Positions 57,760 through 64,000 of a stretch of 64,000 bases of DNA are shown one piece after another; position 1 is the stretch's first letter, and each line of letters opens with the position of its first letter. This DNA is from Rhodobacter sp. 24-YEA-8. Lineage in GTDB: Bacteria; Pseudomonadota; Alphaproteobacteria; Rhodobacterales; Rhodobacteraceae. The notes under the pieces are model-generated. The model did not search any database. It was given only the letters and a program-made list of their open reading frames with translations, and was not told the origin of the DNA. The stretch spans positions 2,741,001-2,805,000 of the forward strand of contig NZ_FNSK01000001.1 in NCBI RefSeq assembly GCF_900105075.1, read 5' to 3'. Made by a program: the position numbers and the translations under genes.

Positions 57760-58782
57760 ATGGAGATCCTGCTGACACTATTTCTGGGCAAGCCGCTCTG
57801 GCTCTGGCTCACCTTCCTCGCAATCGTCTTCGTGCTGCTGGTTCTCGACCTTGGCATCCTGAACAAGGGCGACGCGGAAATCGGCGTCGCGAAAAGCCTG
57901 AAACTCTCGGCCTTTTACGTCACACTCGGCGTCCTTTTCGCGGGCTTCGTCTGGTGGCAGATCGGGCCCGAGGCCGCAGGCCTCTACCTCACCGCCTTTG
58001 TCGTCGAGAAATCGCTGGCGATGGACAATGTTTTCGTCATCGCGATGATCTTCGGCTTCTTCGCGATCCCCCGCAAATACCAGCACCGGGCGCTGTTCTG
58101 GGGCATCCTCGGCGTGATCGTGCTGCGCGGGCTGATGATCGGGTTTGGTGCGGCTCTGGTGCAGAACTACCACTGGGTGCTCTATATCTTTGCGGCTTTC
58201 CTGATCTTCACCGGCTTCAGAATGCTGCTGGCCAAAGATGACCACGACCCGGATATTGCCAATAACCCGCTGCTGAAATTCCTGCGCCGCCGCCTCAACG
58301 TCACCGATCAGCTCCACGGTCATGCCTTTACCGTGCGCCAACCCGACCCGAAAACCGGCAAGCTGAAACTCTTTGCCACGCCGCTCCTGCTGGCGCTGAT
58401 CATGGTGGAAATCGCCGATGTGGTCTTCGCGGTCGATTCGGTCCCGGCGGTCTTCGCGATCACCTCTGACCCCTATATCGTCTTCACCTCGAATATCTTC
58501 GCGATCCTCGGGCTGCGCGCCCTCTACTTCGCCCTCGCCGCCATCCTGCACCGCTTCGCCTATCTGAAATATGCGCTGGCGATCCTTCTGATCTTCATCG
58601 GCTCCAAGGTCTTTGTCGCGGATCTCCTCGATCTCGAGAAATTCCCGGCCTCGGTCTCGCTCGGCGTCACCTTCGCGATCCTCGCCACCGGCGTGATCGT
58701 CTCGCTGTGGAAGACCCGCGGCCAGCCCGCTCATGTCACCCTCCCGGGCGAGCCGGGCGACGACCACCCTGCCCGCCACTGA
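57760..58782 (+). CDS. TerC/Alx-family membrane protein
   Basis: 340 aa, integral membrane protein with about eight to nine helices. Family sequences are LVLDLGILNKGDAEIGVAKSL near residue 28, the core motif EKSLAMDNVFVIAMIFGFF near 85, and EIADVVFAVDSVPAVFAITSDPYIVFTSN near 220. Relatives are linked to manganese export or metal tolerance (E. coli Alx). It starts with MEILLTLFLGKPLW; a weak AAAGGG site lies upstream. It has an unusual structured leader. Confidence 0.92.
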   Translation: MEILLTLFLGKPLWLWLTFLAIVFVLLVLDLGILNKGDAEIGVAKSLKLSAFYVTLGVLFAGFVWWQIGPEAAGLYLTAFVVEKSLAMDNVFVIAMIFGFFAIPRKYQHRALFWGILGVIVLRGLMIGFGAALVQNYHWVLYIFAAFLIFTGFRMLLAKDDHDPDIANNPLLKFLRRRLNVTDQLHGHAFTVRQPDPKTGKLKLFATPLLLALIMVEIADVVFAVDSVPAVFAITSDPYIVFTSNIFAILGLRALYFALAAILHRFAYLKYALAILLIFIGSKVFVADLLDLEKFPASVSLGVTFAILATGVIVSLWKTRGQPAHVTLPGEPGDDHPARH

Positions 58783-58810
58783 CCTCTGAAAGGGGCGCTC
58801 ACCCCGCCCC

Positions 58811-58876
58811 TTTCATCTGTCCTTAAATATCCCGGGGGGAGAGGCGCTTTTGCGCCTCCGGGGGGCTGGCCCCCCG
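58811..58876. repeat. Composite intergenic repeat (copy after the TerC-family gene)
   Basis: The 28-base segment 58811-58838 is identical to 17633-17660. It is followed by a GAGGCGC-TTTT-GCGCCTC hairpin (58841-58858) and a GGGGG-CTGG-CCCCC hairpin (58861-58874). On the plus strand this lies just after the TerC stop and could end its transcript. Confidence 0.8.
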
Positions 58877-58921
58877 CCCCCGCCACCCCTTGCGCCGCAC
58901 CGGCAATCCCCTATGCTCCAC

Positions 58922-59008
58922 CCTACCTCGGGGTGCCCGTCACGGGCTGAGATGCGTCATGCGGACCCGTTGAACCTGAACCGGCTCATACCGGCGGAGG
59001 GAAGGTGC
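58922..59008 (+). promoter_or_regulatory. TPP riboswitch (THI element)
   Basis: Conserved THI blocks are present: the pairing arm CTCGGGGTGC near 58927, CTGAGATG near 58948, GACCCGTTGAACCTGAA near 58964, and the closing GGAGGGAAGG around 58995-59005. It lies 50 bases before thiB, whose ribosome site is GGAGG within the small palindrome GGAGGACCTCC. It should lower expression of thiBPQ when thiamine pyrophosphate is abundant, by terminating transcription or hiding the ribosome site. Confidence 0.93.
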
Positions 59009-59056
59009 ATCGGATCCCCCCTTGCGCATCGCCCCCGTCGCAACAGGAGGACCTCC

Positions 59057-60040
59057 ATGCGCCCGATGCGCCCCTTCCTTGCGGCATGTCTCGCTTCCCT
59101 GCCCCTGGCAGCAGCGGCCGAGACGCCCGTGCTCACCGTCATGACCTATGACAGTTTCACTACCGAATGGGGCCCCGGCCCGGCGGTGGAAAAAGCGTTT
59201 GAAGAAGTCTGCGGCTGCGATCTGCGCTTTATCACCGGCGGCGACGGTGCGGCCCTGCTGGCCCGCCTCCAGCTTGAGGGCGCCGCCACCGAGGCGGATG
59301 TGGTCCTTGGTCTTGACAACAACCTGACCGCCCAGGCGCGCGCGACCGGACTTTTCGCCCCGCATGGAGAGACGGCCCCGAGCGGCCTGCCGGTCGCGTT
59401 TGAGGATGATCTTTTCCTGCCCTGGGACTGGGGCTGGTTCGCCTTTGTCTATGACCGCACGAAAACCGCGATGCCGCCTGAGGACTTTCGCGCCCTTGGC
59501 GACAGCGATCTGAAGATCGTGATCCAGGATCCGCGCTCCTCTACCCCGGGCCTTGGCCTGCTGATGTGGGTCAAGGCAGCATATGGTGACCGCGCTCCCG
59601 AGATCTGGGCCGGCCTTTCCGACAATATCCTGACCGTGACACCCGGCTGGTCCGAGGCTTACGGCCTCTTCCTCGAGGGCGAGGCAGATATGGTTCTCTC
59701 CTATACCACATCGCCCGCCTATCACCGTCTGGCCGAAAAAGATGACAGCAAGGACTGGGCCGAATTTGCCGAGGGCCATTATCTGCAGATCGAGGTTGCG
59801 GGCATTCTCGCCGCATCGAAACAGCCGGAACTTGCAAAGGATTTCATCGCCTTCACCCAGTCGCCGGCCTTCCAGTCGGTGATCCCCGAGACAAACTGGA
59901 TGTATCCTGCGACCGAGATCGCGCTGCCCGAAGGGTTCGAGACCCATCGTCCGGCGAAATCGCTGCTGCTGACGGCCGATGAGGCGCTGGAGGCGCGGAG
60001 CCCCGCGCTGGCGGAATGGCAATCCTCGCTCGGGCAGTAA
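59057..60040 (+). CDS. thiB: Thiamine-binding periplasmic protein
   Basis: Substrate-binding protein of the thiamine ABC transporter, 327 aa. The ATG at 59057 is preceded by a perfect AGGAGG site. Signal peptide ends LPLAAAAETP near residue 20, then VLTVMTYDSFTTEWGPGPAVEKAFEE starts the mature protein as in ThiB/TbpA. WDWGWFAFVYDRTK and YPATEIALPEGF are typical. The gene is under a TPP riboswitch and overlaps thiP by 25 bases. Confidence 0.94.
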   Translation: MRPMRPFLAACLASLPLAAAAETPVLTVMTYDSFTTEWGPGPAVEKAFEEVCGCDLRFITGGDGAALLARLQLEGAATEADVVLGLDNNLTAQARATGLFAPHGETAPSGLPVAFEDDLFLPWDWGWFAFVYDRTKTAMPPEDFRALGDSDLKIVIQDPRSSTPGLGLLMWVKAAYGDRAPEIWAGLSDNILTVTPGWSEAYGLFLEGEADMVLSYTTSPAYHRLAEKDDSKDWAEFAEGHYLQIEVAGILAASKQPELAKDFIAFTQSPAFQSVIPETNWMYPATEIALPEGFETHRPAKSLLLTADEALEARSPALAEWQSSLGQ

Positions 60041-61542
60041 TCCTTACCGCCGCGCTCCTGGTCACCGCGCCTCTGGCGGCGGTGGCCTTCAGGGCGGGCG
60101 GCCTGCGGCTCAGCATGCCCGACCTTGCGGCGCTGCGTTTTACCCTGTTGCAGGCCGGGCTTTCAGCGCTGATCTCGGTCGCGCTGGCGGTGCCGGTGGC
60201 CCGCGCACTGGCGCGGCGGCGCTTTCCCTTGCGGGGCCTTCTGATCACCCTGATGGGGGCGCCGTTCCTTCTGCCGGTGATCGTCGCGGTGATCGGTCTG
60301 ATCACGGTTTTTGGCCGCTCGGGCTGGGTCAATAGCGGACTTGCCGCGCTCGGCCTGCCCGGGTTCAGCATTTACGGGTTGCATGGCGTGGTCATCGCGC
60401 ATGTCTTCCTGAACCTGCCGCTGGCGGTGCGGATGATCCTTCAGTCCTGGCTTTCCGTGCCATCCGAGCGCTTCCGACTGGCGGCCTCGCTGGGCTTTGG
60501 CCCGCGCGACATCGCGCGACATATCGAGCGCCCGATGCTGATCTCGGTGCTGCCCGGTGCGCTGGCGACCGTTTTTGCGATCTGCCTGACCTCTTTCGCC
60601 GTGGCGCTGACGCTGGGCGGTGGCCCGCGGGCAACCACGCTCGAGCTGGCGATCTACCAGGCGATCCGGTTCGAATTCGATCTTGGCCATGCGGCGGGAT
60701 TGTCGCTGATCCAGACCGGAATCGGCGCGCTGGCCGCCCTGCTGGCCTGGCGGCTTGCATCCGCGCCAGGTTTCGGCGCGGGCCTTGACCGGGCGCTGCC
60801 GCTGCTGGCCCCACCGGGCTGGCGGCGCCTTGCAGATGCGGTCTGGCTTTTGCTGGCGGCGGCTTTCCTCCTTCTGCCACTTCTCGCGCTGATCCTTCGC
60901 GGGCTGCCGGGGCTGGCGGAACTGCCGCCCAGCCTCTGGGGGGCCTCGCTGCGCTCGGTTCTGGTTGCCCTGATCTCAACCCTGGTGACGGTGGCGGCGG
61001 GGCTGGTCCTTGCGCTGGCGGTGGCCCGGAGCGGCGCGCGGGGGATGGAGCTGACCGCCGTGCTGCCGCTGGCGGCCTCGGGGCTGGTGCTCGGGACCGG
61101 GCTGTTCCTGATCGCACGGCCCTTTGCCTCGCCCGGGCAGCTGGCGCTGCCGGTGACGGTGCTGGTCAATGCGCTGATGGCGCTGCCCTTCGTCTACCGG
61201 CTGCTGATCACCGATGCCCGCGCGCTGGAGGCGGATTACGGCCGCCTTGCCGCCTCGCTGGATCTGAGCGGGCTGGCGCGGCTGCGTTATCTGACTTTGC
61301 CCCGGCTGGCGCGCCCGCTGGGCTTTGCTGCCGGGGTGGCGGCGGCTTTGTCGATGGGCGATCTGGGCGTGATCGCGCTTTTCGCCAGTGGCCAGGAGGC
61401 GACATTGCCGCTTCTGGTGCAGCAGCTGATGGGCGCCTACCGGACCGAGGCGGCGGCAGCGGCGGCGCTGGTGCTGATCACGCTCAGCTTCGGGCTGTTC
61501 TGGATTTTCGATGCGGGAGGGCGGCATGTTCAGGCTCGATAA
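60016..61542 (+). CDS. thiP: Thiamine ABC transporter permease
   Basis: 508 aa, two fused binding-protein-dependent permease domains (about residues 1-250 and 260-508), each with about six helices. EAA-type loops are RLAASLGFGPRDIARHIERPML near residue 160 and RLAASLDLSGLARLRYLTLPRL near 420. Single-chain double permeases are normal for ThiP. It overlaps thiB by 25 bases and thiQ by 17. Confidence 0.93.
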   Translation: MAILARAVILTAALLVTAPLAAVAFRAGGLRLSMPDLAALRFTLLQAGLSALISVALAVPVARALARRRFPLRGLLITLMGAPFLLPVIVAVIGLITVFGRSGWVNSGLAALGLPGFSIYGLHGVVIAHVFLNLPLAVRMILQSWLSVPSERFRLAASLGFGPRDIARHIERPMLISVLPGALATVFAICLTSFAVALTLGGGPRATTLELAIYQAIRFEFDLGHAAGLSLIQTGIGALAALLAWRLASAPGFGAGLDRALPLLAPPGWRRLADAVWLLLAAAFLLLPLLALILRGLPGLAELPPSLWGASLRSVLVALISTLVTVAAGLVLALAVARSGARGMELTAVLPLAASGLVLGTGLFLIARPFASPGQLALPVTVLVNALMALPFVYRLLITDARALEADYGRLAASLDLSGLARLRYLTLPRLARPLGFAAGVAAALSMGDLGVIALFASGQEATLPLLVQQLMGAYRTEAAAAAALVLITLSFGLFWIFDAGGRHVQAR

Positions 61543-62227
61543 CCTGGTTCTGGAGCAGGACGGTTTCCGGCTGTCTGCGGACTGGCAGGCAGAGCCGGGG
61601 GCGAAGATCGCAGTGATCGGGCCTTCGGGGGCAGGGAAAAGCTCGCTTCTGGCGGCGATTGCCGGCTTCTATGCGCCGGCCTCGGGCCGGATCTGGCTCG
61701 ATGGGCGCGATCTGACCGGACTGCCGCCGGGGGAGCGGCCGCTCTCGATCCTGTTTCAGGATCAGAACCTGTTTCCGCATCTGAGCGTGGCGCAAAATCT
61801 CGGACTCGGGATCCGGCCGGATCTGCGTCTGGCTCCACCGGATCACGCACGGGTGGCGGAGGCGCTGGAACGGGTCGGACTGGCGGGGCTTGGCGCGCGC
61901 AAACCGGCGCAGCTATCGGGCGGTCAGGCGAGCCGGGCGGCGCTGGCGCGGGTGCTTCTTCGCGCGCGACCGCTTTTGCTGCTGGACGAGCCCTTTGCCG
62001 CGCTTGGACCGGCTTTGAAGAGCGAGATGCTGGCTTTGCTGACCGAGGTTGCCGGAGAGACCGGTGCCACCGTGCTGATGGTGACGCATGAGCCCCGCGA
62101 CGCCTTGGATTTTGCCGGGCAGACGGTGCTGGTGGCAAATGGCACAGCGGCGCCGCCGGTTGCGACGGGGCCCTTGCTGGCCGATCCGCCACCCGCCCTG
62201 GCGGCCTATCTTGGGCTGAAGAGCTAA
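61526..62227 (+). CDS. thiQ: Thiamine ABC transporter ATP-binding protein
   Basis: 233 aa from the ATG at 61526, preceded by a GGGAGGG site within thiP. Walker A GPSGAGKSSL near residue 35, signature QLSGGQASRAAL near 132, Walker B LLLLDEPFAALGP near 152, and switch His in VTHEPRDALDFA. A nearby longer start at 61511 adds five residues and is less supported. It completes the thiBPQ operon. Confidence 0.94.
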   Translation: MFRLDNLVLEQDGFRLSADWQAEPGAKIAVIGPSGAGKSSLLAAIAGFYAPASGRIWLDGRDLTGLPPGERPLSILFQDQNLFPHLSVAQNLGLGIRPDLRLAPPDHARVAEALERVGLAGLGARKPAQLSGGQASRAALARVLLRARPLLLLDEPFAALGPALKSEMLALLTEVAGETGATVLMVTHEPRDALDFAGQTVLVANGTAAPPVATGPLLADPPPALAAYLGLKS

Positions 62228-62228
62228 A

Positions 62229-62262
62229 AGGAAAAGCCCCGCCTGAGGGGCGGGGCTTTAAA
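62229..62262. terminator. Bidirectional terminator between thiQ and petC
   Basis: A perfect 11-bp stem (62233-62243 with 62249-62259) has AAAA before and TTTAAA after. It serves the converging thiBPQ and petBC transcripts. Confidence 0.85.
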
Positions 62263-62290
62263 CCTGTTCTTTTCGGAACCTCCCCTGCCC

Positions 62291-63082
62291 TCAGGCAGTG
62301 AATTCCTTGCCTTTGACGCGCGCCCAGATCTTCTTGTTGGTCAGATAGAGGAGCGCCGAAAGAAGGATCAGGAAGGTCACCGCGACGAAGCCCGCTTTCT
62401 TGCGGTCCATCATCTTGGGCTCTGCCGACCACATCAGATAGGCCGAAACATCCATCGACATCGCGTCGATGCTTGCGGGGCTGCCATCTTCAAAAGTGAT
62501 CTGATCTTCGGTCAGCGGCGGCGGCATGGCGATCCAGCCGCCGGGGAAGGCGTGGTTTTCGTAGAAGGTCGTGCCGGCTTCTTCCTTGGTCTCGCCGGTA
62601 TAGCCGGTGAGGATCGCATGGATATATTCCGGGCCGCCGATACCGCGCAGGAGCTGGTTGATCCCGGTGCCTTCCGGCCCGTGGAACCCCGCGCGGGCCT
62701 TGGCCATCAGCGAGAGATCCGGACCCATACCTTCGCCCGAACGCGCCGGGAAGTTGTCGGTCCATTCGCGCGGACGGGTGGTGCCATCGGGCAGGTCGAT
62801 CTCTTCGAGGCCCGCGGCATAGGCGCGGACCTGATCAGCCGGGAGATGCGGGCCGCCATCATCTGCAAGGCTGCGGATCGGAACGAATTTCGCCCCGTGG
62901 CAGGCCGAGCAGACTTCGGTGAAGACCTGGAGACCGCGCTGCAGCTGCAACTGGTCATAGGTGCCGAACGGGCCTTCAAACGAGAAGTCCACGTCCTCGA
63001 TATGGCCGGCATCGCCAGCTGCCAGCGCTGCGCCCGTCAGGGCGAGCGAGGTGGCGGCAGAAAGAATGATCTTGCGGAACAT
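62291..63082 (-). CDS. petC: Cytochrome c1 of the bc1 complex
   Basis: Heme-c subunit of ubiquinol:cytochrome c oxidoreductase. It is 263 aa. The signal peptide ends [10 protein letters not shown] near residue 22. The heme-binding motif CSACH is at residues 58-62, and the axial Met is in AMPPPL near residue 185. A C-terminal membrane anchor [17 protein letters not shown] is near residues 230-250. It lacks the long acidic insert found in Paracoccus denitrificans c1. petB lies just upstream on the minus strand (20-base gap). Confidence 0.96.
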   Translation of the reverse strand: MFRKIILSAATSLALTGAALAAGDAGHIEDVDFSFEGPFGTYDQLQLQRGLQVFTEVCSACHGAKFVPIRSLADDGGPHLPADQVRAYAAGLEEIDLPDGTTRPREWTDNFPARSGEGMGPDLSLMAKARAGFHGPEGTGINQLLRGIGGPEYIHAILTGYTGETKEEAGTTFYENHAFPGGWIAMPPPLTEDQITFEDGSPASIDAMSMDVSAYLMWSAEPKMMDRKKAGFVAVTFLILLSALLYLTNKKIWARVKGKEFTA

Positions 63083-63102
63083 TTTGCGTCAGATCCTTTT
63101 CT

Positions 63103-64000
63103 TCACTCAGCCGCGTGCGGGTAGTGGGATTTGAAGTCTTCCTCGATCGTCGCCGGTTGCGGCAGCGGCTTTTCGATGATGCCAAGCAGCGGCAGGATCA
63201 CGAGGAAATAGGCGAACCAATAGGCCGCACCGATCAGCGAGATCGTGGCATAGGGCTCTTCTGCGGGCATAGCACCGGCCCACATCAGCACCACGAAATC
63301 GACAGCAAGCAGCGCGAACCACCATTTGAACATCGGACGATAGCGCCCCGAACGCACCGAAGAGGTGTCGAGCCAGGGAACAATCGCCATGACCGCGATC
63401 GCGCCGAACATCGCCAGCACGCCGAAGAACTTGGCGTCGACGATACCGAAGGTCACCCATTCCGCCGCAATCACGATCCAGACATCGGCAGTGAAGGCCC
63501 GCAGGATCGCGTAGAAGGGCAGGAAGTACCATTCCGGCACGATATGGGCAGGCGTGGAAAGCGGGTTCGCCTCGACATAGTTGTCGGGGTGGCCAAGGAA
63601 GTTCGGCATGAAGCCGACAATCGCGAAGAACACCACCAGGATCACGGCCAGCGCGAAAAGGTCCTTGATGACGTAATAGGGCCAGAAGGGAACCGTGTCT
63701 TTCTCGGCATTGGCCTTGCTGTCGCGACGGACCTCAACACCCGTGGGGTTGTTGTTGCCGGTGTGGTGGAAAGCCCAGATGTGAAGGATCACAAGGCCTG
63801 CAATCACGAAAGGCAGCAGGTAATGCAGCGAGAAGAAGCGGTTCAGGGTCGGGTTGTCGACCGCCGGGCCGCCAAGAAGCAGCGTCTGGATCGGTTCGCC
63901 GATGCCCGGGATCGCGCCGAAGAGGCCGGTGATCACGGTCGCGCCCCAGAAGGACATCTGGCCCCAGGGCAGAACATAGCCCATGAACGCCGTGCCCATC
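63103..64000 (-). CDS. petB: Cytochrome b of the bc1 complex, C-terminal part (5' end outside window)
   Basis: Diheme membrane subunit of the bc1 complex; only about 299 residues are visible because the N-terminal part lies past the window end. The Qo-site PEWYFLPFY motif, the heme-ligand histidines in SLHYLLPF and HIWAFHHTG, and [10 protein letters not shown] are all present, plus four or more transmembrane helices. Gene order is petB-petC on the minus strand; the Rieske gene petA is expected farther upstream beyond the window. Confidence 0.95.
   Translation of the reverse strand, partial: MGTAFMGYVLPWGQMSFWGATVITGLFGAIPGIGEPIQTLLLGGPAVDNPTLNRFFSLHYLLPFVIAGLVILHIWAFHHTGNNNPTGVEVRRDSKANAEKDTVPFWPYYVIKDLFALAVILVVFFAIVGFMPNFLGHPDNYVEANPLSTPAHIVPEWYFLPFYAILRAFTADVWIVIAAEWVTFGIVDAKFFGVLAMFGAIAVMAIVPWLDTSSVRSGRYRPMFKWWFALLAVDFVVLMWAGAMPAEEPYATISLIGAAYWFAYFLVILPLLGIIEKPLPQPATIEEDFKSHYPHAAE

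Noticed and set aside
1..64000. Insertion sequences, prophage, CRISPR arrays, tRNA or rRNA genes
   Set aside because: No transposase or integrase motifs, regularly spaced repeats, or cloverleaf/rRNA sequences were found by eye on either strand.

Overview
The window is GC-rich chromosomal DNA from an alphaproteobacterium, most likely the family Rhodobacteraceae (Rhodobacter/Gemmobacter/Paracoccus relatives). The markers are a Mcl1-type malyl-CoA lyase of the ethylmalonyl-CoA pathway, a Rhodobacter-type porin, the cytochrome bc1 genes petB-petC, AddAB instead of RecBCD, a CenR-like response regulator, TIGR02302/DUF4175 and DUF3576 proteins, and the tsaE-amgK-murU-addB-addA-trxA gene order. Cytochrome c1 is short (263 aa) and lacks the long acidic insert of Paracoccus denitrificans, which favours a Rhodobacter/Gemmobacter-like genus. 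I see no insertion sequence, prophage, CRISPR array or tRNA/rRNA gene.

Layout. 1-7.5 kb: iron-siderophore uptake (end of a TonB-dependent receptor, two FecCD permeases, ATPase, binding protein, a YncE-like beta-propeller), then a flavoprotein. 7.6-13.1 kb: pheS, a small periplasmic protein, rplT-rpmI, a small membrane protein and pyk, then an N-formylglutamate amidohydrolase-like gene and DUF1244. 13.3-17.4 kb: an RTX-repeat protein, the dat-dgcA D-amino-acid pair and mcl1. 17.8-23.5 kb: accA, a Hint-domain protein, ftsE-ftsX-plsC and a zinc-ribbon protein. 23.6-29.3 kb (minus strand): argH, two tiny lipoproteins, lysA and TIGR02302. 29.3-36.3 kb: a TlpA-like thioredoxin, xthA, a gap with two candidate small RNAs, cenR, ribA with an L,D-transpeptidase gene, a YggS protein, a porin and a DUF3576 lipoprotein. 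36.4-46.5 kb (minus strand): leuS-lptE-holA, dapE-GNAT, an esterase lipoprotein and hslV-DUF2157-hslU. 46.8-57.5 kb: a spermidine-synthase-like gene and the long aroC-tsaE-amgK-murU-addB-addA-trxA run. 57.8-64 kb: a TerC-family gene, a TPP riboswitch with thiBPQ, petC and partial petB.

Functional themes. Cell-wall metabolism recurs: AmgK/MurU recycling, D-amino-acid aminotransferase with DgcA, DapE/LysA for diaminopimelate and lysine, an L,D-transpeptidase, FtsEX, LptE, and CenR, whose relatives control envelope genes. Nutrient uptake is represented by the siderophore system and the thiamine ABC transporter.

The most interesting non-coding signals are: (1) two tandem candidate minus-strand sRNAs carrying CCTCCC anti-Shine-Dalgarno motifs downstream of cenR; (2) a TerC-gene leader with mutually exclusive hairpins; (3) a composite palindromic repeat family in three intergenic regions; (4) an RpoH-type promoter upstream of hslV; (5) a possible CceR operator upstream of pyk; and (6) a 17-bp palindrome overlapping the ribosome binding site of the DUF3576 gene.
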